Positions 16,154 to 24,289 of a stretch of 54,194 nucleotides of DNA are shown piece after piece. The notes beneath the pieces are model-generated. The model searched no databases. It was given only the letters and a program-made list of their open reading frames with translations, and had not been told where the DNA came from. The position numbers and the translations under genes were made by a program. The DNA comes from an uncultured Rhodospirillaceae bacterium. GTDB taxonomy: Bacteria; Pseudomonadota; Alphaproteobacteria; Reyranellales; Reyranellaceae. Location: NCBI GenBank assembly GCA_945952105.1, contig CAMFGZ010000030.1, forward strand, positions 1 to 54,194. Reading direction: 5' to 3'. The stretch's first letter is position 1. Every line of letters begins with the position of its first letter.

Positions 16154-17407
16154 ATGCAAGCGCCGCCGCTGCCGCGGTTCCTGATCCCGCGGCTGCCCTT
16201 CTTCTACGGATGGGTGGTGCTGGGCTGCATCTGCCTCGCGGGCTTCGCGCGGCAGGGACCGGCGGTTGCGGTTCTGTCGATCTTCGTCGTGCCGATGACC
16301 GACGCGTTCGGCTGGTCGCGCACGGAGATGTCGGGCGCGGTGTCGCTGGGCGGCGTGCTGGCGGCCATCATATCGCCAGTCATCGGCCCGTTCGTCGACC
16401 GGCGCGGCGCACGCCTCGTGCTCTGCCTCGCGGTCGCCGGCACGGGCATCGCCTGCATGGCGCTGTCGCTCGTCCAGTCGCTGCTGCTCTTCTACCTGCT
16501 GTTCTGCTTCGCCCGCATGATCTGGGCGGGGCCGTTCGATCTCGGCCTCTATAGCGCGCTCAACAACTGGTTCGTGGCGCGGCGAGGCATCGCGGCGTCG
16601 TTCGCCACGCTGGCGCAGATGTCGGGACTGGTCGGTCTGCCGCTGATCGCGCAGTTCGCCATCGGCGGCGCGGACTGGCGCGCCGGCTGGATCGCGGTCG
16701 GCGCGACGGTGCTCCTCGTCGGTTTCGTGCCGTGCTGGCTCCTGCTGGTGCGGCGGCCGGAGGATGTCGGCCTGCAACCCGACCGGCTGTCCGACGGAAA
16801 GGCGGCGCCCCTGGTCGAGCCGCGCTGGAGCCGGGCGCAGGCGATGCGCACGCCGGCTTTCTGGCTGCTGTCGCTCTACACTGTGCTGCTGTTCCCGGTG
16901 CAGGCCGGTGTCAGCCTGCACAATGCCCCGCACCTGATCGAGCGTGGTCTCACGCCCGTCGCGGCGGCCTCGGTGATCGCCTTCGTCGCGATGCTCTCGG
17001 GGGTGTCGAGCTTCGGCCTCGGCTTCCTGCCGCGCACCTGGCCGGTGCGCTACCTGATGGCGTTCTGTGCGACGAGCATGGCGCTCGGCAGCTACGGGCT
17101 GATCTTCGTGTCCGGACTGGAGACCGCGATGGCGGCGGCCGGCCTGTTCGGCATCGGCATGGGCGGCGTGATGCTGCTGCTGCCGGTCGCCTGGGCCGAC
17201 TATTTCGGGCGCGAGAGCTATGGCGCGATCCGCGGCGTGGCGCTGTCGCTGCAGGTCACGGCGCAGGCGGTGGGGCCGCTGGCCTCCGGAATGCTGCGCG
17301 ACTGGAGCGGCAACTACACCGATTCGCTGCTGCTGTTCGGCACGCTGGCCACGCTGGCGGTCATCGCTGCGCTCGCCGCGCAACGGCCGAGGTCGCTCGC
17401 GCTTTAA
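16154..17407 (+). CDS. MFS transporter (monocarboxylate-type)
   Basis: A 417-residue major facilitator with about 12 hydrophobic segments, starting FFYGWVVLGCICLAGFARQG, a start typical of the oxalate/formate-monocarboxylate-like branch. The loop 2-3 signature GPFVDRRGARLVL is present, and the central cytoplasmic loop RRPEDVGLQPDRLSDG separates the two six-helix halves. It is co-oriented and almost contiguous with the hydratase gene, so it probably imports the acid that the hydratase processes after CoA activation. Its TAA overlaps the stop of the convergent epoxide hydrolase gene by 3 nt. Direction and substrate are inferred. Confidence 0.88.
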   Translation: MQAPPLPRFLIPRLPFFYGWVVLGCICLAGFARQGPAVAVLSIFVVPMTDAFGWSRTEMSGAVSLGGVLAAIISPVIGPFVDRRGARLVLCLAVAGTGIACMALSLVQSLLLFYLLFCFARMIWAGPFDLGLYSALNNWFVARRGIAASFATLAQMSGLVGLPLIAQFAIGGADWRAGWIAVGATVLLVGFVPCWLLLVRRPEDVGLQPDRLSDGKAAPLVEPRWSRAQAMRTPAFWLLSLYTVLLFPVQAGVSLHNAPHLIERGLTPVAAASVIAFVAMLSGVSSFGLGFLPRTWPVRYLMAFCATSMALGSYGLIFVSGLETAMAAAGLFGIGMGGVMLLLPVAWADYFGRESYGAIRGVALSLQVTAQAVGPLASGMLRDWSGNYTDSLLLFGTLATLAVIAALAAQRPRSLAL

Positions 17408-18630
17408 TCGTTCGCCGCGCCGTAGCGCAGGGGGCGGAAGAAGGCCCTGATGTCCTCGACCAGCAACTCCGGCTCCTCCAGCGCCGCGAAGTGGCCGCCG
17501 CTCGGCATCACCGTGTGGCGGCGCAGGTTGAAGGCGCGCTCGATCCATTCGCGGGGCGGCGCCGGCGCGATGTCGGCGGGGAAGGCCGCGAAGCCGGTCG
17601 GCGTTTCGACCTTGGCGCCTTCGGGCAAGGCGCGCGGCTTCTGCTCGGCCACGCCGCGATAGAGCCAGGTCGCGGTGCCGGCCGTGCCGGTCAGCCAGTA
17701 GACCATGATGTTGTCGAGCAGCGTGTCCATCGAGAAACGCTTCAGCGGATCGCCGCCGCAATCGCTCCACGCCTGGAACTTCTCGACGATCCAGGCGGCC
17801 AGTCCCACCGGCGAATCGGCGAGCGCCACGCCCAGCGTCTGCGGCCGCGTCGCATGGATGCGCTGGTAGGCGGTCTTGTCGTCGAGCGCGGGCCCCATCC
17901 TTGCGAGCCATGCCTGCTCGTCGGCGCTGAGCGTCGCGGTCTTGAGGTCGAGGCCCGGCCGCAGGCCCATCATGTTGAGATGGACGCCGAGGACGCCTGC
18001 TTCGTCCTTCCGTGGATGATCGAAGGCGAGCCATGAGGAGACGACGGCACCCCAGTCGCCGCCCTGGACGCCATAGGGGCGGTCATAGTTGAGCTTCTCG
18101 GTGACGAGCTTGTGCCACAGGCCCGCGATGGCGCGCGGGCCGATGGGGCCTTGGCGGCCATCCTCGCGGATCGGCGGACCGGAGAAGCCGTAGCCCGGCA
18201 GCGACGGCACGATCACGTCGAAGGCGTCGAGCGGATCGCCGCCATGCTCCTCGGGATGAGCGAGGACGTCGATCAGGTGAAGGAACTCCACGATCGATCC
18301 CGGCCAACCATGCGTCACGACCAAAGGGAGCGGGCGCGGCGCATCCTCGACCTCGGTGCCGGGCTCGCGAATGAAATGGATCCGCTGCGGGCCGATATCG
18401 ACCAGGTAGTTGGGCCACTGGTTGATCGTCTCCTGGCAGCGCTGCCAGTCGTAGCCGTGGCGCCAGTAGTCGACCAACTCGGCCAGGAAGGCGGGATCGG
18501 TGCCGGAGGCCCAGGAACCGTCGTCGGCAATCGCCGTCGGCGGACGCCAGCGGCGCAGGCGCTCGTCGAGTTCGATCAGTGCCCGTTCGGGGATATCGAC
18601 CTTGAAAGGCTCGGGAGTGTCGTAGGCCAT
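17404..18630 (-). CDS. Epoxide hydrolase (EPHX1-like, alpha/beta hydrolase)
   Basis: A 408-residue enzyme of the microsomal epoxide-hydrolase type. An N-terminal EHN domain (about 1-110) has DPAFLAELVDYWRHGYDWQ and FIREPG. The hydrolase core has the oxyanion motif HGWPGS (107-112), nucleophile D192 in YGVQGGDWGAVVSSW, and the C-terminal catalytic histidine in MPSGGHFAALEEPE. No signal peptide is present. It should open epoxides to diols; the natural substrate is unknown. It lies 26 nt downstream of the phosphatase gene and may be the last gene of the unit headed by the TonB-dependent receptor. Confidence 0.9.
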   Translation of the reverse strand: MAYDTPEPFKVDIPERALIELDERLRRWRPPTAIADDGSWASGTDPAFLAELVDYWRHGYDWQRCQETINQWPNYLVDIGPQRIHFIREPGTEVEDAPRPLPLVVTHGWPGSIVEFLHLIDVLAHPEEHGGDPLDAFDVIVPSLPGYGFSGPPIREDGRQGPIGPRAIAGLWHKLVTEKLNYDRPYGVQGGDWGAVVSSWLAFDHPRKDEAGVLGVHLNMMGLRPGLDLKTATLSADEQAWLARMGPALDDKTAYQRIHATRPQTLGVALADSPVGLAAWIVEKFQAWSDCGGDPLKRFSMDTLLDNIMVYWLTGTAGTATWLYRGVAEQKPRALPEGAKVETPTGFAAFPADIAPAPPREWIERAFNLRRHTVMPSGGHFAALEEPELLVEDIRAFFRPLRYGAAND

Positions 18631-18656
18631 TCAGGGATCATACCGGACCGTGGAGC

Positions 18657-19409
18657 TTAATCGAGCAGATCGGCCTTCAACCGCTCGCGCGCCCTGGCGT
18701 CGAGGCCGAGTGCCTTCTCAGCGAAGGCTTCCGGCGTGCCGAAATCGCCGCGCACCACGTCGAAGGCGGCTTCGAGATAGGGCGTGCGCGCCTCGATGAT
18801 GGCGGCGCGGGTGTCGATGTCGAGTTCGGGATAGCGGCCGATATGGCCGGTCCACAGGTCGTTGGTGCGGAGATAGTCCCCCATCACCGTTTCCCACGGC
18901 ACGCCGAGCAGCGTGAGGAGGAGGGCGGAGGCGAAGCCGGTGCGGTCCTTGCCGGCGGTGCAGTGGAACACCAGCGGCCGGTGCTCGCCGTCGCTGAGCG
19001 TCGCGAACAGGGTGCGGAAGCCCGGCGCGCAGCGGCGCGGATAGTCGCGATAATGATCCGTGAGGAACTGCATCATGATGTACGGGTTGGCCGACCCGTC
19101 GGCCACGGCGCCGCGGATCTTGTCGCCGACGCCCGGCTCGATGTGCGCGCCGACGATGCGGCACGCGAGGCCGTCGACCAGATGCGGCGTCTCGGCCGCC
19201 TCGTTGACGCCGCGCAGGTCCACGATGGTGCGCACGCCGAGCTTGCCCAGCGCGCTGCGGTCCTCGTCGGTCAGGCCGCCGAGATGGGCGGAGCGGAACA
19301 CCGCGTTGCGGCGGACGGTGCGGCCGTCGACAGTGGTGTAGCCGCCGAGGTCGCGGAAGTTGGAGCCGCCCACGAGGGGCAGGACGTGGGGGAGAACGGT
19401 GTCGGGCAT
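18657..19409 (-). CDS. Tyrosine-protein phosphatase (MptpB/DSP-like)
   Basis: A 250-residue phosphatase of the Y_phosphatase3 type. The N-terminus has GGSNFRDLGGYTTVDGR followed by FRSAHLGGLTDEDR, which marks the family. The active site is HCTAGKDRTG with C150 and R156 (the CX5R loop). The P-loop Lys and Asp are typical of lipid/dual-specificity members such as MptpB. No export signal is visible. It lies 49 nt downstream of the TonB receptor and 26 nt upstream of the epoxide hydrolase, all minus strand. Function in this context is unknown. Confidence 0.88.
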   Translation of the reverse strand: MPDTVLPHVLPLVGGSNFRDLGGYTTVDGRTVRRNAVFRSAHLGGLTDEDRSALGKLGVRTIVDLRGVNEAAETPHLVDGLACRIVGAHIEPGVGDKIRGAVADGSANPYIMMQFLTDHYRDYPRRCAPGFRTLFATLSDGEHRPLVFHCTAGKDRTGFASALLLTLLGVPWETVMGDYLRTNDLWTGHIGRYPELDIDTRAAIIEARTPYLEAAFDVVRGDFGTPEAFAEKALGLDARARERLKADLLD

Positions 19410-19458
19410 GGGCGTGTTTCTAGCACGCCCGGCCGGTCGCGATCATGTCGTTTGGGCG

Positions 19459-21645
19459 TCAGAATTTTTGCGCCAGGGTCACGAAGAAGGCCCGGCGCAT
19501 TCCGTATTGCGGTGCGCCGACGCCGACGCCCTCGCCGGTGCGCAACTCGTAGACGCCATCGGTCACGTTGATCGCATCGAGGCGGATCTGCGTGCCCTTG
19601 CTGCCCTTGATCGGCACCTTCTGCGTCACGGAGAGGTTGAGCGTGGCATAGGCGGGCAGCGACGTGTCGTTGGGCGTGATGATGCTGGTGCGCAGGCCGC
19701 TGCCGAACAGCATGTCGGCGGAGACTCGCGTCGCCCAGTCGCTGCCGGAGTTGAAGACGTAGGCGGCGCCGGCCGAGCCGGTCCAGCCCTGGTCGTGGTC
19801 GGCGGCGATCCAGTAGTTGCCGATATAGGCGAGGTCCCCTGGCGAGAAATTGTATTGCGCCGACGTGATGTTGGTGACGCTGACCTTGGACCAGGCGAGG
19901 TTGCCGTACAGCGACCACGGTCCCTTGTCGTAATTGGCGTAGAGCTCGAAGCCCTTTACCTGCGCGTTGGCATAGTTGAAGGACGCGAGCTGGATCGGCG
20001 CGCCGAACTGTCCCTTGTCGAGATAGTTCTCGGCGATCTTGTAGTAGCCGCTGAAGCCGACGGTCAGGCCGTCGACCGGCTTCACCGTCAGGCCGACGTC
20101 GAAGTAATCGGACCGTTCGGCCTTGACCGGATCGTTCTGGAAATTCTCCGGCTCCGCGGTCGTGCCGACCCGGACGGCGAGCGAGCCGAAGCCGACCTGG
20201 TTGAGCGGCGCCGGCACGAAGTAGCGCGAGTACCCGGCCCGCAGCGCGATCTCCGGCGTGGGCTCCCAGACGACGTTGATGCGCGGGCTGAGCTGGTTCT
20301 CCGAAAGCTGGCCGGAGATCGCGTCGAAGCGTGCGCCGAAATTGATCGTGACGTTGGGAATCACCTTCCACTCGTCCTGAAGGTAGACGCTGTACGTCCA
20401 GCCGACGATCTCGGAGCCGTCGGTGAAGCCAACCGGATCGGTGCCGGGGATCATGGCGGTCGGATCGCTGGGATCGGGAACCATGCCGAGCGCGTTGTTC
20501 TGGCTGAAGCTGGTGACGCGTTCGCGCTGGACGAGGAAGCCGCCGCGCAGCGTATGGTTGGGAGCGACCTTCCAGCTCGCATCGCCCTGCGCGCCGACCG
20601 CGAAGCTGGAACGCTGCGACCACGGTGCGAGGCCGTTGTAGAGCAGGTCGCCCAGCGCGTCGGGCTGGTAGGAGAGCTTGGAGTAGCGGGCAAAACCCGA
20701 GAGTTGCAGGTTGAAATCCTGGAAGCTCTTCTGCAACGAGGCGATGCCGAAATAGGTATCCTCCCACTGACGCTGGTCGAGCAGCGCACTGTTCCAGTCG
20801 GCGATGCCATTCAGGGGGAAGCTGGGCGCCTGTCCCGGCACGTTGGGAATCTGGTAGCGCGCGCTGGCGCCACCGCCGATGAAGCTCAGGCGCGTATTCT
20901 CGTCGACCAGGGCCGTGAGCTTGGTCAGCGCGTACCATTGCGCGGTCGCGTCGTGCAGCGGCGCGGTGGACGAGGTGGGATTCTCGATGCCGATGTTGTT
21001 GCTGACATACTGGCCGACCGCGAAGTAGTCGAAGTTGCCGGAACGGCCGCCATATTCCAGCGCCGGCTGCAGCCAGTTGTACGACCCCGTCATCATCGAG
21101 GCCTCGCCGCCGGGATTGGTCGTGCCCGACTTCACCGTGATGTCGACCACGCCGGCGGTGCGCAGGCCATACTGCGCCGGCAATGCGCCGGTGATCAGCG
21201 AGAGCTGGTCGGCGAAGCGCGGCGACATGATGTTGCTGAACAGGGCCAGGCCCTCGGGCAGCTGCACGCCGTCGAGACGATACTGCAGGCTGCCATGGTC
21301 GCCGCGGACATGGATCTGGCCGAACCCGTCCTGCACCACGCCCGGCGCGCGCAGCAGCACCTGGTTGAGCGGTGCGTTCTCGCCCTGTGGCGTGTTGCTG
21401 ATGGCGGTCTTGCTGAAATCGTAGCGCGTGGCGCCGAGGCTCGGCTGGATCTCGCTGCGCTCCCGATCGAGCCGCTTGCCGACTACCTCGATGGCGAGGC
21501 TGCCCGAGGCGGCAGCCGGCGCGGCGGGCGGCTGGGACTCGGCGGCGCCCGTTGGCGCCGCGGGCTGGGGAGACTGCGCGGACGCCGTCTGCGCCGCGGA
21601 GAGACCTGCCAGGAGAGCCAGTGCCGATACCCCGATCCGCTGCAT
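19459..21645 (-). CDS. TonB-dependent outer-membrane receptor, probably zinc-regulated
   Basis: A 728-residue receptor. A signal peptide (RIGVSALALLAGLSAAQTASAQ) is followed by an Ala/Pro linker. The plug domain (about 60-190) has LNQVLLRAPGVVQDGFGQIHVRGDHGSLQYRLDGV and PAQYGLRTAGVVDITVKSG. A large beta-barrel follows, ending in the aromatic GMRRAFFVTLAQKF expected for outer-membrane assembly. I start at the ATG 21645 because GAGGAG sits about 8 nt upstream; a GTG five codons earlier would lose it. The promoter carries a perfect 15-nt Zur-like operator, which suggests repression by zinc and hence a role in zinc (or zincophore) import. No His-rich loop is seen, so the ligand remains inferred. 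Confidence 0.9.
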   Translation of the reverse strand: MQRIGVSALALLAGLSAAQTASAQSPQPAAPTGAAESQPPAAPAAASGSLAIEVVGKRLDRERSEIQPSLGATRYDFSKTAISNTPQGENAPLNQVLLRAPGVVQDGFGQIHVRGDHGSLQYRLDGVQLPEGLALFSNIMSPRFADQLSLITGALPAQYGLRTAGVVDITVKSGTTNPGGEASMMTGSYNWLQPALEYGGRSGNFDYFAVGQYVSNNIGIENPTSSTAPLHDATAQWYALTKLTALVDENTRLSFIGGGASARYQIPNVPGQAPSFPLNGIADWNSALLDQRQWEDTYFGIASLQKSFQDFNLQLSGFARYSKLSYQPDALGDLLYNGLAPWSQRSSFAVGAQGDASWKVAPNHTLRGGFLVQRERVTSFSQNNALGMVPDPSDPTAMIPGTDPVGFTDGSEIVGWTYSVYLQDEWKVIPNVTINFGARFDAISGQLSENQLSPRINVVWEPTPEIALRAGYSRYFVPAPLNQVGFGSLAVRVGTTAEPENFQNDPVKAERSDYFDVGLTVKPVDGLTVGFSGYYKIAENYLDKGQFGAPIQLASFNYANAQVKGFELYANYDKGPWSLYGNLAWSKVSVTNITSAQYNFSPGDLAYIGNYWIAADHDQGWTGSAGAAYVFNSGSDWATRVSADMLFGSGLRTSIITPNDTSLPAYATLNLSVTQKVPIKGSKGTQIRLDAINVTDGVYELRTGEGVGVGAPQYGMRRAFFVTLAQKF

Positions 21646-21688
21646 CCGAAATCTCCTCACGCGCCGCCATTAACGTTATACTGTTAAT

Positions 21689-21703
21689 TGTTATAGTATA
21701 ACA
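21689..21703. promoter_or_regulatory. Zur-type operator (perfect 7-1-7 palindrome)
   Basis: TGTTATAGTATAACA is a perfect inverted repeat of TGTTATA around one base. This is the core I know as the Zur (Fur-family zinc repressor) box of proteobacteria. A degenerate second half-site, GTTATAC, lies just upstream on the + strand at about 21675-21681, followed by GTTAA. The operator covers the receptor -10. The divergent membrane-protein gene starts 53 nt to the right and could also be affected. Confidence 0.7.
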
Positions 21704-21717
21704 TTCTTTGGCGTCAA
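21690..21717 (-). promoter_or_regulatory. Sigma-70-like promoter of the TonB-dependent receptor
   Basis: On the minus strand a -35 TTGACG (21712-21717) and -10 TATAAC (21690-21695) are separated by 16 nt. They lie 45-72 nt upstream of the receptor ATG in a short AT-rich island unlike its high-GC surroundings. The -10 element lies inside the Zur-like palindrome, the arrangement expected for repression by steric block. Confidence 0.7.
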
Positions 21718-21756
21718 TCGGTAGGGCTCCCGTGGGCGTCGGTGTATTCAGGGCCC

Positions 21757-23367
21757 ATGAGCCTCGATATCCGGGGCGGCAGGCCGATCCTGTCGCCGCA
21801 ATCCATCGTCATCGGCTGCTGCGTGCTGATCGTCGCGATCGTGCTCGGTTACACGGCGGTCAATGCCGTCGTCCGGCCGGTCATCTGGTCCGACAGCGGC
21901 TGGGGCCTTCTGGGATGGGACCTCCGCCACGGCCTGCCGTGGAACCACTGGGCCTCACCCGATCCGCGGGACATCACCAAGGACGTCTCGACCTTTCAGT
22001 CCATCTGGTCGCCGGGGCAGCATGTCGTGCCGGGGGTCCTCGAAGAGCTGGGCCTGAGCCTCGGCCATGCGGTGATCGCGACGGTCAGCATCTTCTCGGT
22101 GATCGGGCTGCTGGGCTGGTGGGCACTCTATCGCGCCTTCGGCTTTCCGCCCCACGTCATCGCGATCTCGCTCGCGCTGATCGTCTGCAGCCGCGGCTTC
22201 GCCTTTCCCTTTGTGATCTTCATCGGCGGCGAGATCCTGCTGTTCGGGATCGCCCCCTGGTTCCTGCTGCTGGTGTGGCGGCTGCGGGACCTGCGCTGGT
22301 TCGCCGTGCCGCCCCTGGTGCTCGGCACGGCCGTGATGTTCTTCGCCAAGCTGTCGGCCATCGTCCTTGCCTGTGCGGCGATCTCGGCGGCGGTGCTCTC
22401 CGGACCTCACCCGTGGCGGAACAAGGGGGAAACGGTGCGGCGCGGCGTTACCGCCGGCCTCGCGATCGCGATCGTCGGCGTCGTCCTCTACTACGCCTGG
22501 TACTCGCGCGGCTGGACGGCGGCCTCGACCGTCGCGGCGGTCCAATGGTCTGTGTTCGTCACCCACGGCATCTTCATCCTGAGCTGCGTGTGGGGTGCCG
22601 CCCTGTCGTTCGGGGAGATGTGGAACTTCATCCTGCTGCATCCCAGTCGCGCGATCTTCGGCTCGCAACTTGCGGTGGGCTACATCCTGGCGGTGCCGGC
22701 CGCGATCACGCTGCTCGTAATGGGACGTCAACTGCGCAGGACCCATTCCGACTATCTGGTCTTCGCGGGCCTGACGGCGCTGGCCTATGGCGCCGTCTTC
22801 CTGCTGCTGTGGGCTCGCGGCGCCACGATCGGCCAGGAGGAGCGCTATTTCCGCCCCGTGTCGCTGCTGCTGCTGGCCGGCGCGGTGCAGGCCTTCCTGA
22901 CGGTGCCGAGCAGGTTGCTGCGTCTGGCCGGAGCCACGATGGCGCTGGTGGGCATGCTCTACGGGCTCGCCGCCCACGCCAGGCATGTCGTCGTCAATCT
23001 CGGCCATCCGCTGGGCGTGCGGGACTTCCGGCACTCCACGGCCAACGACGCGGTCGTGAAGTTCCTCCGCACGATCGACGTGCCGTCGCCCGACCGCGGC
23101 TCGACCCTGATCTTCGTCCCGTCCCCGGAAATCGGCCTGGAGGTGCGCAACGTCCGCGTCATGGCCAACCATGCCGATTTCTGGGCGATCGAGGACATGC
23201 GGAACCTCAAGTTCCGCGGCCGCGTGCCCCGCCTCTACATCATCGTACAGCAGAGGCTGGTCGGCGAGGGCAAGGCAAGGGCGATGATGGAGCAGTTCGT
23301 CGACTACAAGCCGTCCGAATGGAAGGAGAAGCCGCTCGACGGCTTCGTCTGCTTCTACGTCGACTGA
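21757..23367 (+). CDS. Multi-pass membrane protein of unknown function (possible GT-C-like)
   Basis: A 536-residue protein with about ten or eleven hydrophobic segments (for example IVIGCCVLIVAIVLGYTAVNA, SIFSVIGLLGWWALYRAFG, AGLAIAIVGVVLYYAWYS). A hydrophilic C-terminal domain of about 130 residues follows, ending WKEKPLDGFVCFYVD. The first extracytoplasmic loop has acidic residues in IWSDSGWGLLGWDLRHG, reminiscent of GT-C glycosyltransferases of the ArnT/PMT kind, but the rest does not let me assign it. The ATG at 21757 has AGGG about 6 nt upstream; a GTG at 21742 is the alternative. It diverges from the Zur-controlled receptor. I do not recognise the family. Confidence 0.75.
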   Translation: MSLDIRGGRPILSPQSIVIGCCVLIVAIVLGYTAVNAVVRPVIWSDSGWGLLGWDLRHGLPWNHWASPDPRDITKDVSTFQSIWSPGQHVVPGVLEELGLSLGHAVIATVSIFSVIGLLGWWALYRAFGFPPHVIAISLALIVCSRGFAFPFVIFIGGEILLFGIAPWFLLLVWRLRDLRWFAVPPLVLGTAVMFFAKLSAIVLACAAISAAVLSGPHPWRNKGETVRRGVTAGLAIAIVGVVLYYAWYSRGWTAASTVAAVQWSVFVTHGIFILSCVWGAALSFGEMWNFILLHPSRAIFGSQLAVGYILAVPAAITLLVMGRQLRRTHSDYLVFAGLTALAYGAVFLLLWARGATIGQEERYFRPVSLLLLAGAVQAFLTVPSRLLRLAGATMALVGMLYGLAAHARHVVVNLGHPLGVRDFRHSTANDAVVKFLRTIDVPSPDRGSTLIFVPSPEIGLEVRNVRVMANHADFWAIEDMRNLKFRGRVPRLYIIVQQRLVGEGKARAMMEQFVDYKPSEWKEKPLDGFVCFYVD

Positions 23368-23383
23368 AGGCGGCGACGCGGCA

Positions 23384-23746
23384 TCACTTGGGCGCGCAGG
23401 GCCAGGTCTGTTCGAGGGCTTCGCCGGCCAGCTCGATGAAATTCTCGTGCAGGCGCTCGGGTATGCCGTTGATGTAGCTGACGACGCCGCGCACCAGCAG
23501 CCGGCGCGTGGCGATGCCGGGCAGGCAGATGTTCGGCTTGGTCACCTGCAGCGTGTCGATGATGCCGGCGCAGACGCCGGCCAGCAGCAGCCGCGAGGTC
23601 GGAATGGGATCGAGGAGGAAGGCCTCGCAGCCCAGCATGATGTAGTTGGCCGAGTTCGTGTCCTGCTGCGCGCGCGCGTCCGGAGCTGCCCAGGGCGAGG
23701 TCATCGACAGGCCGACGAGAATTGCCAGAACACGTGCCCGCTTCAT
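23384..23746 (-). CDS. Rap1a/Tai-like exported small protein
   Basis: A 120-residue protein with a signal peptide (MKRARVLAILVGLSMTSPWAAPDARAQ). The mature part matches the Rap1a/Tai immunity-type pattern: YIMLGCEAFL, a GVCAGIIDTLQ helix, a CLPGIAT segment, VVSYINGIPERLHENFIELAGEALEQTWPC. Four or so cysteines would form disulfides in the periplasm. Tai/Rap proteins neutralise T6SS amidase effectors, but many family members are not linked to toxins, and no effector or T6SS gene is present here. GAGAGGG lies about 5 nt before the ATG at 23746, which settles the start. It converges on the membrane-protein gene. Confidence 0.75.
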   Translation of the reverse strand: MKRARVLAILVGLSMTSPWAAPDARAQQDTNSANYIMLGCEAFLLDPIPTSRLLLAGVCAGIIDTLQVTKPNICLPGIATRRLLVRGVVSYINGIPERLHENFIELAGEALEQTWPCAPK

Positions 23747-23887
23747 CTGCCCTCTCTCGTCGACGCGCCGGCGTCGGCGCGTCCCATGATAACGCGACAT
23801 GTTGCCCTCCGAACAGGCTTTGGCCGTTTCCGGGCCGGCCGTGATAGGCTGGGCGTCGGGATCCGGGATTCACTGGAGTTGTGAGAC

Positions 23888-24265
23888 ATGCCATTGCGTT
23901 GGGAAATCCTGCATCCGCAGAAGCTCATCCATGTCGTTGCCGAAGGCGAGGTCACGCTGAGGGAGATGGAGGAGCATTTCGACGCGCTCGTCGTGGCCAA
24001 CGCGCTGGCCTATTCGAAGCTGTTCGATGCGACGGCGCTGAAGCCGGTCTACGACGACGACGACGTGATGGCGATGGGCGCGCGCCTCAGCGCCTATACC
24101 TCCCACTTTCCGAGCGGTCCGCTGGCCGTCGTAGGCACCAGCGATGCGGTTCAACTGGCCTTCCGGCGCTTCGTCAACGTCTCGCCGTCCAAGCGGCCGG
24201 CCAAGATCTTCAAGACCGAAGCCAAGGCGCGTGCCTGGCTCAAGAAAGTGGCGGAGGAGGAGTAG
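23888..24265 (+). CDS. Small STAS/SpoIIAA-like protein
   Basis: A 125-residue cytoplasmic protein beginning MPLRWEILHPQKLIHVVAEGEVTLREMEEHFDAL and ending KTEAKARAWLKKVAEEE. The alternating strand/helix pattern, with VVAEGEVT, LFDATALKP and FKTEAKARAWLK, resembles proteins annotated SpoIIAA-like/STAS-like that are common in Bradyrhizobium and its relatives. No catalytic motif is visible and the role is unknown. It is monocistronic, between the divergent Rap1a-like gene and the convergent secA. Confidence 0.7.
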   Translation: MPLRWEILHPQKLIHVVAEGEVTLREMEEHFDALVVANALAYSKLFDATALKPVYDDDDVMAMGARLSAYTSHFPSGPLAVVGTSDAVQLAFRRFVNVSPSKRPAKIFKTEAKARAWLKKVAEEE

Positions 24266-24289
24266 CCGACCGCCGCGAGGCGCGTCGTG

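Noticed and set aside
15185..18034. A 949-codon open frame on the minus strand
   Set aside because: It lies antisense to the hydratase and MFS genes, is full of Arg/Gln/His low-complexity sequence and has no family features; it is a by-product of high GC.
19271..21687. Long frames of 799 and 775 codons over the TonB receptor
   Set aside because: They are out-of-frame translations of the receptor gene; the receptor frame alone has a signal peptide, plug and barrel end.
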